Of a DNA stretch of 64,000 nucleotides, positions 8,281-16,473 are shown piece after piece. The DNA comes from G025836975 sp040391135 (GTDB taxonomy: Bacteria > Pseudomonadota > Gammaproteobacteria > Burkholderiales > Burkholderiaceae_B), in the NCBI GenBank assembly GCA_040391135.1, contig JBEBYL010000015.1, positions 6,811 to 70,810 of the forward strand. The letters are read 5' to 3'. The notes beneath the pieces are model-generated. The model searched no databases, was not told the DNA's origin, and saw nothing but the letters and a program-made list of their open reading frames with translations. Made by a program: the position numbers and the translations under genes. The stretch's first letter is position 1; each line of letters begins with the position of its first letter.

Positions 8281-9435
8281 TTAGAGCGCGGCGGCGTAAA
8301 TGGCATAGGCGTCTTCTTCCAGAACTTCCCGCGGGTTATTGCCAAGCAAGCGCGTTTGCTTCATGCCTTCCTGAGCCATATGGCGCAAATCCGTCTGCTT
8401 GATGCCGACTTCGCGTAGTGTGCACTCTATCCCGGTGGACTGGGTGAGGCTTACCAGATGAGCGATGAAGGCATCGGTTTTGGCTTCGTGGCTGCCGGCG
8501 CAATTGGGGACGATAAGCTCGGCGAGCTCGGCGTATAGTGCGGCGGCATTGGGGGCATTGAAGCGCAGTACATGCGGCAGGACCAATGAGTTGGACAGCC
8601 CGTGCGGCACATGGAAAATGCCGCCTATGGGATAGGCCAGGGCATGGACGGCGGCAACGGGAGCATTGGCAAACGCCTGGCCGGCCAGCATGGCGCCAAG
8701 AAGCATGGCTTCACGCGCGGCAAGGTCTTGTCCGTTGCCGCATGCGCGCAGCAGGTTACCGGATAGTAATTTCAGCGCTTGTACCGCCAACATGTCCGAT
8801 ACGGGGTTTTTAAGATGCTTGCTGGTGTAGGCCTCGATGGCGTGGACCATTGCATCTATGCCGGTTGCGGCGGTGGCCCTGACGGGCAGCCCCAAGGTAA
8901 GGCGGGCATCCAGGATGGCCATGTCGGCATACAGTATGGGTGAAACGACACCCGATTTTGTCGTTTCACCGGTCGTAACGATAGACACAGGAGTAACTTC
9001 GGAACCAGTGCCCGCCGTGGTGGGAATCTGCACCAGCGGCAGACGCTTGCCGCGCACATTGCCGATACCGTACATGTCGGTCAACGCCTGGTCGCCGCCC
9101 AGCAATACGGACAGGAGCTTGGCGACATCCATGGACGACCCGCCCCCAAGGCCGACGATGACTTCGGCGCCGGATTCGCGGGCAAGTTTGGCGGCTTCCA
9201 GGACGATGTGCTCGGGGGGGTCGGCAATGACATCATCGATGACATGGGCCTGCCAGCCGGCCGCGCTCAGGCTGGCCAGCGCCTTATCCAGCAAGCCGCT
9301 TTGATGCAGGTAATGGTCGGTTACCAGGCATAGGCGGGTGTGTGGATAATGTTCGCGCAGCAGCGGGCCCAGTTTATCGGTAATGCCGGCTTCGACCATG
9401 ATGCACGGAACCGTGCGGAATTCGAATTTCTTCAT
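8281..9435 (-). CDS. Iron-containing (group III) alcohol dehydrogenase
   Basis: About 384 residues. The NAD-binding loop GGGSSMDVAK and the block AGTGSEVTPVSIVT are typical. Metal-binding His residues lie in GIDAMVHAIEAYTSKH and AVHALAYPIGGIFHVPHGLSN. Members oxidise or reduce simple alcohols, 1,3-propanediol, lactaldehyde or maleylacetate; the sequence alone does not select one. I place the start at MKKFEFRTVPCIMV (9435), with AGGAG eight bases upstream; a longer in-frame reading starts at 9546. It stands alone between catalase and a small hypothetical gene. Confidence 0.92.
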   Translation of the reverse strand: MKKFEFRTVPCIMVEAGITDKLGPLLREHYPHTRLCLVTDHYLHQSGLLDKALASLSAAGWQAHVIDDVIADPPEHIVLEAAKLARESGAEVIVGLGGGSSMDVAKLLSVLLGGDQALTDMYGIGNVRGKRLPLVQIPTTAGTGSEVTPVSIVTTGETTKSGVVSPILYADMAILDARLTLGLPVRATAATGIDAMVHAIEAYTSKHLKNPVSDMLAVQALKLLSGNLLRACGNGQDLAAREAMLLGAMLAGQAFANAPVAAVHALAYPIGGIFHVPHGLSNSLVLPHVLRFNAPNAAALYAELAELIVPNCAGSHEAKTDAFIAHLVSLTQSTGIECTLREVGIKQTDLRHMAQEGMKQTRLLGNNPREVLEEDAYAIYAAAL

Positions 9436-9569
9436 CCTGCTGTCTCCTGTTTGTCGCGAAGGGCGTCCGCCGAGTTGATATTTGGACATCATCATATATC
9501 CACCGGGAAATGTCTGTCCCGCCTCTTTCAATGCACGCGGTTTCAAGGCAGGCTATTTTGTTTCATTCT

Positions 9570-9586
9570 GTTATATAATTTATAAC
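9570..9586. promoter_or_regulatory. AT-rich inverted repeat in a divergent intergenic region
   Basis: GTTATA (9570-9575) and TATAAC (9581-9586) flank a 5-bp spacer between the alcohol dehydrogenase start and the small gene at 9613. It also contains a TATAAT-like hexamer. It could be an operator or simply a promoter element. Confidence 0.25.
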
Positions 9587-9612
9587 AATGCGAACCCCGA
9601 TAAGGAACAGCA

Positions 9613-9978
9613 GTGGGACAGCACAGCAATGATGCCGAGGACGCGTTATTTAAAGAAGCTGATTCGTCGGGAGCATCCGATGAAGAGCCATGGAGCATCG
9701 GGCTGCGCCTTCATATGGAAAGGCAGTGCGAGATGTGGGCGGATATAGCCGCCAGGGTCGAGCGCAATGCCCGTGTTCTGGGTACCGCCAGAATGAGGCT
9801 GTATTCTCCCGACGAACGTAAAGCGTTGGCGACGATGATGGCCAACATGAAACAACTTCTGGATAGGGTCAATGGCGACCTGGGCAAGTCGATTGCGCTT
9901 ACGCATTCGCGGCTCGATGCGGCCTTACAAGCGTACGATGCGTTTATTGATCATTCCGGCTCCGGGTTGCGGACCTGA
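9613..9978 (+). CDS. Hypothetical protein, helical
   Basis: 121 residues from a GTG start with AAGGAAC upstream. The first 25 residues are acidic (NDAEDALFKEADSSGASDEEP); the rest looks like two or three amphipathic helices (LRLHMERQCEMWADIAARVERNARV...ERKALATMMANMKQLLDRVNGDL). No signal or membrane segment is present. I do not recognise the family. Its 3' end overlaps the convergent membrane protein gene by 35 bp. Confidence 0.55.
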   Translation: MGQHSNDAEDALFKEADSSGASDEEPWSIGLRLHMERQCEMWADIAARVERNARVLGTARMRLYSPDERKALATMMANMKQLLDRVNGDLGKSIALTHSRLDAALQAYDAFIDHSGSGLRT

Positions 9979-10516
9979 CCCGGCCCTTCAGTTGGCCCAG
10001 GGCGAACTTCATGGCATATAAAACGACCAGAATCCCCGCCATATCGCCGGCAAGCATCACCAGGGCCTGTTTTCCATCGGTTGCGGGGCCCCAAAACAGA
10101 AACCATAAGTGGTGAAGCAAGGCGTTGACCGTTGCGCAGGCTGCCGCACAGATCAGCAGCCGTGCCGAGGTCAGATTGGACAGCGACGCTTGTAGAAAGA
10201 AAAGCCGGCGGGCCAGCAAATAAATGAGATAGGGACCTCCGGCCGATATGGCCGAGCCGCCCGCTGCCCTGATAAAATCACCGGGAAAATAATAATAGAC
10301 GCAGGCAAGCCAGGATGCGATCAAGATACCCAGTGCACCGGCGCCTCCGAACAGCAGGGTACATAGCAAGCGGACTCCGGCGGGAAGGTATATCCAATTG
10401 ATTCCCCGAATGTATTCCGAGCCTGTGAATGCCAACTCATTCAGAAAAAGCACGAGCAAGTAAATTGCCGTGGTACCGGCGACCATGCATGGAAATAGAA
10501 CGTATTGTTGTTTCAT
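9944..10516 (-). CDS. Integral membrane protein, MASE1-like
   Basis: About 190 residues with five or six hydrophobic segments starting MKQQYVLFPCMVAGTTAIYLLVL. The stretch 'NWIYLPAGVRLLCTLLFGGAGALGI' resembles the 'P-x-G' helix of MASE1 sensor domains, but no output domain follows. It could be a free-standing sensory membrane module. In-frame start 10534 is an alternative. It is divergent from the winged-helix gene at 10573. Confidence 0.6.
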   Translation of the reverse strand: MKQQYVLFPCMVAGTTAIYLLVLFLNELAFTGSEYIRGINWIYLPAGVRLLCTLLFGGAGALGILIASWLACVYYYFPGDFIRAAGGSAISAGGPYLIYLLARRLFFLQASLSNLTSARLLICAAACATVNALLHHLWFLFWGPATDGKQALVMLAGDMAGILVVLYAMKFALGQLKGRVRSATRSRNDQ

Positions 10517-10572
10517 GCGGCTCGTATCCGGCACCGGCGGCTATTGCAAAGGTTTACCACAATACTAAGCAC

Positions 10573-10926
10573 ATGAACGAAAATACACGCCCGGCCGATA
10601 TCTATTTGCGCTTCCTGAATCTGGCCGAAGCTTTGCGCGGGCTTCCATCGCTGGATCCGCTGGAGGAGCGGATTCTTTCCTTGGTGGCCCGCAAGGCGCA
10701 AGAAGCCAGCCGCCTGTCGGTACGCGACATCATGGCAATAGACAGCCTTGGGTCGCCGGCTACCATTCATGGCCGGCTTAAATCGATGCGCGAGAAGGGA
10801 TGGATAGAGCTTGCCGATACAGAGGACGCAAGGCGCAAGCGAGTTGCGCTGACGTCGGCGGCATTGCGTCACTTCGACAAGTTGTCCACATGCATGGTCC
10901 AGGCGGCAAAAACCCGCATCGAATGA
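10573..10926 (+). CDS. Winged helix (MarR-like) DNA-binding protein
   Basis: This 117-residue protein has a helix-turn-helix and wing: LSVRDIMAIDSLGSPATIHGRLKSMREKGWIELADTEDARRKRVALTSAALRHF. This is the usual MarR-type pattern of recognition helix, 'GWI' strand and charged wing. The Shine-Dalgarno is weak. It is divergent from the membrane protein at 9944-10516 and may regulate it. Its last codons lie inside the terminator hairpin of the convergent yidC operon. Confidence 0.7.
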   Translation: MNENTRPADIYLRFLNLAEALRGLPSLDPLEERILSLVARKAQEASRLSVRDIMAIDSLGSPATIHGRLKSMREKGWIELADTEDARRKRVALTSAALRHFDKLSTCMVQAAKTRIE

Positions 10927-10934
10927 TGCGGGTT
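10908..10934 (-). terminator. Rho-independent terminator of the yidC operon
   Basis: Perfect 10-bp arms AACCCGCATC (10911-10920) and GATGCGGGTT (10925-10934) with a 4-nt loop. On the minus strand a five-T run follows (10912-10908). It lies 25 bp beyond the yidC stop and overlaps the 3' end of the convergent winged-helix gene. Confidence 0.8.
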
Positions 10935-10958
10935 GCATGACATAGGCCTGTTGGCCCG

Positions 10959-12650
10959 TTACCGCGCGGCAGCCGCGGTTTCCTTATCCAGCTTATGCAT
11001 GATGTAGCGCTGCTGGGCAATCGACACGGCGTTGTTGACGCACCAGTATAGGACCAGGCCGGCAGGGAAGAAGAACATCATGCCGCCGAAGACCAAAGGC
11101 ATGATCATCATGATCTTGGCCTGCGTGGGATCGGGGGGCGTGGGATTCAGCTTGATCTGCAGGAACATGGTCGCCATCATGAAAGCAGGCAGTATGAACC
11201 AGGGATCGCGCACCGATAGGTCGTGAATCCAGAGTATCCAGGGGGCGCCTCGCATTTCAACGCTGCCCAGCAGCACCCAGTACAGGGAAATGAATACCGG
11301 TATCTGCACCACCATGGGCAGGCAGCCACCCAGTGGATTGATTTTCTCGGTACGGTACATTTCCATCATGGCCGCGTTCAGCTTGGCCTTGTCGTCGCCG
11401 AATTTTTCACGCAGGGCCTGCATGCGCGGCGTTACCTGCTTCATCTTGGCCATGGAACGATAGCTGGCGGCGGACAGCGGGTAAAAGACCAGCTTGATCA
11501 GCAGCGTCAGCACCACGATGGTCCAGCCCCAGTTGCCCAGCATGGCATGCAGCCAGGTCATGACCTTGAACAAAGGCTTGGCGATGATGGTAAGCCAGCC
11601 GTAGTCGACCACCAATTCCAGGCCGGGAGCCAGTTCGCTCATGGCTTTCTGGTCTTGCGGGCCGACCCAAAGATTCGAATCGACGGCGATGTGTTCGCCG
11701 GGCTGAATGCTGCCCACGCTTTCGATGGAGCGGATGGCGTACAGGTTGTTGGACAGACGCAGGGCTTCGTTATGGCGGACCTTGCCCTCGGGCGGTACCC
11801 AGGCGGATGCGAAGTAGTGCTGCACCATGCCGATCCAGCCGTTATCCGCTTGCTTGACGTAGCCCGACTTGCCCTTGTCGATATCCGAGAAGGTGATCTT
11901 CTGGAATTTTTCTCCGGCCGAATACAGGGCGGGGCCTGTGAATGTGCTGTAGAAGGAAGAGGTGTCGGAGGGATCGTTGCCGTCGCGCGCCAATTGCAGG
12001 TACAGGGAGGGCGTTATAGGGGCCGTGCCCGCGTTATAGACGTCATGCTGCACGCCGATGTCGTAGCGGCCCTTGTGCAAGGTATAGGTCTTTACGACCT
12101 TGACGCCATCGCTTTCCGCTTCGAACACGACCTTCAGCGTTTCGCCGCTCAGGACCGTGTCTGTGGAAACCAGCCTGAAAGGCGTCAGGTGCGTGGGATA
12201 GCTTTGGCCGGAGGGAGCTCCGACGATGCCTGTCTGCGCCAAGTATACGGAATGGGCGGAATTGTCGAGCAGGACCATGGGCTCGTCCTTGGAGCCCGGG
12301 GCCGTATACTTGACCAGTTCCGCCTTGACGAGCTGGGCGCCCTGGGTGTCGAAGGTAAGGTTGTAGACATCTGTCTTGACCTGGACCTTTTCGGACGAAT
12401 TGACAGGCGCTTGCGCACCGCTGCCCGGTACCGTGTTGTCGGCGGCGGGTGTGCTTGCTGCGGCAGGCGCGGCCGACGGAACGCTAGGATCGGCGGCGAC
12501 GCCAGGCGCTTGCGTGGGAGCCGCTGTCTGCGTAGCGGTAGAGCTCGTTCCGAAGAGCGAGGGTTTACCGTTATGCACTTGCCAGTTGTTCCAGAGCAGC
12601 AAGAGCGAAAGGGAGAAAATCATCCAGAGGACGGTGCGTCGGATATCCAT
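10959..12650 (-). CDS. yidC: Membrane protein insertase YidC
   Basis: This 563-residue protein inserts and folds inner-membrane proteins, alone or with SecYEG. It has an N-terminal membrane segment (MDIRRTVLWMIFSLSLLLLW), an Ala/Pro/Thr-rich linker, the large periplasmic P1 domain, and a C-terminal core of five membrane helices with the hydrophilic-groove Arg region 'LSAASYRSMAKMKQVTPRMQALREKFGDD'. This is the normal length for Gram-negative YidC. The start at 12650 (MDIRRT) matches the family. It ends the rpmH-rnpA-yidD-yidC run. Confidence 0.97.
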   Translation of the reverse strand: MDIRRTVLWMIFSLSLLLLWNNWQVHNGKPSLFGTSSTATQTAAPTQAPGVAADPSVPSAAPAAASTPAADNTVPGSGAQAPVNSSEKVQVKTDVYNLTFDTQGAQLVKAELVKYTAPGSKDEPMVLLDNSAHSVYLAQTGIVGAPSGQSYPTHLTPFRLVSTDTVLSGETLKVVFEAESDGVKVVKTYTLHKGRYDIGVQHDVYNAGTAPITPSLYLQLARDGNDPSDTSSFYSTFTGPALYSAGEKFQKITFSDIDKGKSGYVKQADNGWIGMVQHYFASAWVPPEGKVRHNEALRLSNNLYAIRSIESVGSIQPGEHIAVDSNLWVGPQDQKAMSELAPGLELVVDYGWLTIIAKPLFKVMTWLHAMLGNWGWTIVVLTLLIKLVFYPLSAASYRSMAKMKQVTPRMQALREKFGDDKAKLNAAMMEMYRTEKINPLGGCLPMVVQIPVFISLYWVLLGSVEMRGAPWILWIHDLSVRDPWFILPAFMMATMFLQIKLNPTPPDPTQAKIMMIMPLVFGGMMFFFPAGLVLYWCVNNAVSIAQQRYIMHKLDKETAAAAR

Positions 12651-12775
12651 AGCGCCTGTTTTTTGAGTTAAAGCTGAACAAAAGCTCAACAGTTTAACGT
12701 AGCTCAGCTGAATCTAAGATGAGCGAAGAATAATGCAAGAAAACTACAAAGCCGGACGTTCGAGGCAAGCGGGAT

Positions 12776-13009
12776 TCAGCGATGCTTGTGATCGGGGTCT
12801 GGCACCGGATCGTATCCTCCCGCACACCAGGGATGACACCGGCCGATACGGCGCGACGCCAACCAAAAGCCTTTCAGCGCCCCATGTTTCTCGATGGCTT
12901 CTATTGCATAGAGGGAGCAGGTAGGGGTGAATCTACAGCTCCTGCCAATCCAGGGACTTAAAAAATAGCGGTAAAACCGGATGGGAGCGATAAGTAAAGA
13001 CTTGATCAT
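12776..13009 (-). CDS. yidD: Membrane protein insertion efficiency factor YidD
   Basis: A 77-residue protein with the family core CRFTPTCSLYAIEAIEKHGALKGFWLASRRIGRCHPWCAGGYDPVP, which has conserved Cys and the RxxRCHPW signature. It assists insertion of membrane proteins, associated with the membrane by an N-terminal amphipathic helix. It overlaps rnpA by 4 bp, so translation is coupled. Confidence 0.96.
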   Translation of the reverse strand: MIKSLLIAPIRFYRYFLSPWIGRSCRFTPTCSLYAIEAIEKHGALKGFWLASRRIGRCHPWCAGGYDPVPDPDHKHR

Positions 13010-13395
13010 CGCAGAGCCTGCTTAAGCAAGGCATCGGCTTCGACGCGCACCTGCTTTTTAAGTTCCGTCAGGCTTGCCGGCTGTACTTTCGTATGGAGCC
13101 TGAAAACCAGGTCGCAAGCGGGTAAATCGCCCCGATTTTGCCGGAAAGCTTCCCGGATAACCCTTTTTATGGCATTGCGGACAACCGCCTTCGCGGCAAA
13201 GCGTTTGGCGATGATGAGTCCCAGCCGGGCATATCCATACGGTTCCTGGTCCTGGGAGCGGCGTGGTGTCATTACAACGAACAACGCCCCTCTGGCAAGA
13301 CGTTTACCCTTAAGGGCCGACGCGTATTCGGAGGGGCTGTGTAAACGAGCGCAGGCGGGAAACGTGGCTCGAATGGATGCTGTCGCACCAGCCAT
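13006..13395 (-). CDS. rnpA: Ribonuclease P protein component
   Basis: This 129-residue basic protein assists the RNase P RNA in trimming tRNA 5' ends. The signature RNR box is AKAVVRNAIKRVIREAFR. The N-terminal 12 or so residues before 'FPACARLHSPSEYASAL' are not conserved in the family, so the real start may be a little downstream. It lies between rpmH and yidD. Confidence 0.94.
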   Translation of the reverse strand: MAGATASIRATFPACARLHSPSEYASALKGKRLARGALFVVMTPRRSQDQEPYGYARLGLIIAKRFAAKAVVRNAIKRVIREAFRQNRGDLPACDLVFRLHTKVQPASLTELKKQVRVEADALLKQALR

Positions 13396-13427
13396 GGGCT
13401 TGCCAGCCGGCGCGTTAAGCGGCAGGC

Positions 13428-13562
13428 TTAAACGGCCAGCTGCTTACGGCCTTTTGCGCGGCGTGCATTGATGACGGCACGGCCGCCGCGGGTTTTCATG
13501 CGTACGCGAAAACCGTGGGTGCGCTTGCGGCGGGTAACTGAGGGCTGGAAAGTGCGTTTCAT
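13428..13562 (-). CDS. rpmH: 50S ribosomal protein L34
   Basis: A 44-residue basic protein beginning MKRTFQPSVTRRKRTHGF and ending KGRKQLAV, nearly invariant across bacteria. It is the first gene of the leftward rpmH-rnpA-yidD-yidC run and is divergent from dnaA across a 291-bp intergenic stretch. Confidence 0.97.
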   Translation of the reverse strand: MKRTFQPSVTRRKRTHGFRVRMKTRGGRAVINARRAKGRKQLAV

Positions 13563-13798
13563 GGAAAATCCAAAATAAAAGAGCTGCCAAGGACCTGGAG
13601 TGCCATCGATGAGCTCGACAACGTTGAGTCGCTTTATGTTTTACCGGCGGCGGTTTGCCCGACGACGTCTCGGGCTATTGCCAGACACTAGCCAAGCCTT
13701 GGGGTTAAAAATTTGGTAGTGAGCCCGCCATTTCATCAAATTTTGATAATTTAGTCAAATGGTTAGCGCTATTACTAAGGGTTGTTCTTGCCCGCGCT

Positions 13799-13807
13799 TG
13801 TGGATAA
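13799..13807 (+). promoter_or_regulatory. DnaA box in the rpmH-dnaA intergenic region
   Basis: The only perfect DnaA box (TGTGGATAA) I see in the 291-bp region 13563-13853 lies 46 bp before the dnaA start. A single box near the dnaA promoter suggests autorepression by DnaA. AT-rich patches occur at 13705-13760 but no box cluster, so I do not call an origin here. Confidence 0.6.
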
Positions 13808-13853
13808 CTACCGCCGCGACAGGGTAGAATCGAGGTTTACAGAAGTGGTGGAC

Positions 13854-15269
13854 ATGAAAGATTTTTGGCAGACTTGCGTCCAGCGACTGGAGCAGGACCT
13901 ACCTCCGCAGCAGATTAGCGCCTGGATACGCCCCTTGGTTCCGCTTGCGTTCGACGAGACGCAAGCGGTGCTGCGCGTGTCCGCGCCCAACCGCTTCAAG
14001 CTGGACTGGGTGCGCAAGAATTTTTCGCACCAGATCGAAACGCTGGCCACCGAATGGTACGAGCGGCCTGTGCAGGTGGCCTTCGAACTGGCCAGTTCCT
14101 CCGGGGCGTCCCGTGCGGCGCCTGCGCCGTCGACACCCCGGTCCGCCAGCCTTGCGCCGGTCAGCGCCTCCAGCCTCAATGTGGCTGCGTCGCCACAAGC
14201 GCCCCAGGTCTCCGCCGCCGTCGCGGCCGCGGAACTCGTGCACGATCGCTCGCGTCTGAACACCGACCTTACCTTCGATAACTTCGTCACCGGCAAGGCC
14301 AACCAGCTGGCACGCGCCGCCGCACTGCAGGTGGCCGAGAATCCGGGCGTATCGTACAACCCGCTGTTCCTGTATGGCGGCGTGGGCCTCGGCAAGACGC
14401 ATCTTATTCATGCCATCGGCAATGCCTTGCTGGCCAATGGCAAGGGTACGCGCATCCGCTACGTGCATGCCGACCAATATGTCTCCGATGTGGTCAAGGC
14501 GTATCAGCGCAAGGCCTTTGACGAATTCAAGCGCTACTACCATTCGCTGGATCTCCTGCTGATTGACGATATCCAGTTTTTCGCAGGCAAGAACCGTACC
14601 CAGGAAGAATTCTTCTACGCGTTCGAGGCCATGGTCGCCCAGCGCAAGCAAATCATCATTACGTCCGATACCTATCCCAAGGAATTGGCCAATATAGACA
14701 GCCGCCTGATTTCCCGCTTCGATTCGGGCCTGACCGTGGCCATCGAGCCGCCCGAACTGGAAATGCGCGTCGCCATCCTGTTGCATAAAGCAGACAGCGA
14801 AGGCGTGACCATGCCCGAGGAAGTCGCTTTCTTCATCGCCAAGCATTTGCGCAGCAATGTGCGCGAGCTGGAAGGCGCCCTGCGCAAGGTGTCGGCCTAC
14901 GCGCGCTTCCATGGCCGCGAAGTGCTTACCGTCGATGTTTGCAAAGATGCGCTCAAAGACCTGCTGTCGGTCTCGAACGGGCAGATCACCGTCGAGAACA
15001 TACAAAAGACGGTGGCCGATTTCTACAAGATCAAGGTGGCCGACATGTATTCCAAGCGCCGGCCCGCCAACATTGCCATGCCGCGCCAGGTGGCCATGTA
15101 CCTGGCCAAGGAACTGACGCAAAAGAGCCTGCCTGAAATTGGCGATTTATTCGGTGGGCGGGATCACACGACCGTGCTGCACGCAGTGCGAAAAATTGCC
15201 GATGCAAGGTCCAAACAGACCGAACTCAACCACGCTCTTCACGTACTAGAACAAACCTTAAAAGGATAA
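13854..15269 (+). CDS. dnaA: Chromosomal replication initiator protein DnaA
   Basis: About 471 residues. Domain I starts MKDFWQTCVQRLEQDLP and is followed by an Ala/Pro/Ser-rich domain II linker (about residues 85-130). The AAA+ domain III has Walker A GGVGLGKTH and Walker B LLLIDDIQFF. Domain IV carries the DnaA-box-binding signature GDLFGGRDHTTVLHAVRKI. GTG 13848 and ATG 13782 are in-frame alternatives; the family start supports 13854. It is the first gene of dnaA-dnaN-gyrB. Confidence 0.97.
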   Translation: MKDFWQTCVQRLEQDLPPQQISAWIRPLVPLAFDETQAVLRVSAPNRFKLDWVRKNFSHQIETLATEWYERPVQVAFELASSSGASRAAPAPSTPRSASLAPVSASSLNVAASPQAPQVSAAVAAAELVHDRSRLNTDLTFDNFVTGKANQLARAAALQVAENPGVSYNPLFLYGGVGLGKTHLIHAIGNALLANGKGTRIRYVHADQYVSDVVKAYQRKAFDEFKRYYHSLDLLLIDDIQFFAGKNRTQEEFFYAFEAMVAQRKQIIITSDTYPKELANIDSRLISRFDSGLTVAIEPPELEMRVAILLHKADSEGVTMPEEVAFFIAKHLRSNVRELEGALRKVSAYARFHGREVLTVDVCKDALKDLLSVSNGQITVENIQKTVADFYKIKVADMYSKRRPANIAMPRQVAMYLAKELTQKSLPEIGDLFGGRDHTTVLHAVRKIADARSKQTELNHALHVLEQTLKG

Positions 15270-15271
15270 CC

Positions 15272-16381
15272 ATGCAACTCGTACAAGCGACTCGTGATGC
15301 ATTGCTCAAGCCTCTATCGACGGTAGCTGGGATTGTCGAAAGAAGGAATACATTGCCCATCCTGGCAAATATTCTTCTGCGTAAAGAAGGCAAGAACGTG
15401 GCGTTCATCGCCACCGATCTCGAAGTCCAGATCACGACGCATGCCGAGTTCGGCATTGGCGATGCCGCCGAGTCCACGACGGTGGCGGCCCGCAAGCTGC
15501 TGGATATCCTGCGCGCCTTGCCGGACACCGGCGACATCAAGCTTGGCCAGGCCAGCGGCAAGCTGTCGGTGCAGGCCGGCAAAAGCCGTTTTGCATTGCA
15601 GACCATGGGCGCCGCAGAATTCCCCACGCTGGCCCAGCCGGAAAAATGGGATGTCTCTTTTTCCCTGCCGCAGAAAACGCTGAAGCATCTGTTCAACATG
15701 GTGCATTTCGCCATGGCGCAGCAAGACATCCGCTATTACCTGAACGGATTGCTGTTCGTGTTCGAGCCGGGCTTCGTGCGCGCGGTGGCCACCGATGGCC
15801 ACCGTCTTGCCCATAGCGGCACGGTGGTCGAAGGCATAGAAGGCAAGCACGATGTCATTGTGCCGCGCAAGACCGTGCTCGAGATGCAAAGGCTGCTTGC
15901 CGATACGGAGGAACCCGTATCCATCGATGTCGCGACCGGCCAGATACGTTTCCGCTTCGGCGATGTCGAACTGGTGTCCAAGCTGGTCGAGGGCAAGTTC
16001 CCGGACTTCACCCGCGTCATCCCCAGCAACTATACCCGCCACTTTTCCATTGGCCGCGAGACCTTGCAGGGCAGCCTGCAGCGCGCGGCCATCCTTACCA
16101 CCGACAAGCTCAAAGGCGTACGCCTGCAGCTGTCCGACAACCAGCTCAAGATTTCCTCCTCGAACGCGGAGCAGGAAGAGGCTCAGGAAGAAATCGATAT
16201 CGATTACAGCCACGAGCCCCTGGATGTCGGCTTCAACGTCAGCTATCTGCTCGATGTCCTCGCCAACGTCAAGACCGATACCATCCAGTGGTCGGTCCAG
16301 CCCGATGTCAATGCATCGGCGCTGATCACATCCCCGGAAGACGATCAGTTCAAATACGTTGTCATGCCAATGCGCATTTAA
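15272..16381 (+). CDS. dnaN: DNA polymerase III beta subunit (sliding clamp)
   Basis: A 369-residue protein starting 2 bp after dnaA, of normal clamp length, with three clamp domains. The start MQLVQATRDALLKPLSTVAGIVERRNTLPIL and the end 'DDQFKYVVMPMRI' (the conserved YVVMPMR tail) identify it. The ring-shaped dimer tethers polymerase and other enzymes to DNA. Confidence 0.98.
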   Translation: MQLVQATRDALLKPLSTVAGIVERRNTLPILANILLRKEGKNVAFIATDLEVQITTHAEFGIGDAAESTTVAARKLLDILRALPDTGDIKLGQASGKLSVQAGKSRFALQTMGAAEFPTLAQPEKWDVSFSLPQKTLKHLFNMVHFAMAQQDIRYYLNGLLFVFEPGFVRAVATDGHRLAHSGTVVEGIEGKHDVIVPRKTVLEMQRLLADTEEPVSIDVATGQIRFRFGDVELVSKLVEGKFPDFTRVIPSNYTRHFSIGRETLQGSLQRAAILTTDKLKGVRLQLSDNQLKISSSNAEQEEAQEEIDIDYSHEPLDVGFNVSYLLDVLANVKTDTIQWSVQPDVNASALITSPEDDQFKYVVMPMRI

Positions 16382-16473
16382 GTCCCACGAGTCCAATGTC
16401 GCAGGAAGCGTTCGGGCCGCCGGGCCCGGGGCGTTTCAATAGCCGCAAGGCTTATATAAGGTTTTCATAAACT

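Noticed and set aside
11223..12671. 482-codon open frame opposite yidC
   Set aside because: Antisense shadow of a confidently identified gene; no domain and no ribosome site.
13563..13853. Replication origin in the rpmH-dnaA gap
   Set aside because: Only one perfect DnaA box is present (13799-13807); the box clusters and AT-rich block lie on the mnmE side instead. Not fully excluded without GC-skew data.
13899..15122. 407-codon open frame opposite dnaA
   Set aside because: Antisense shadow of dnaA.
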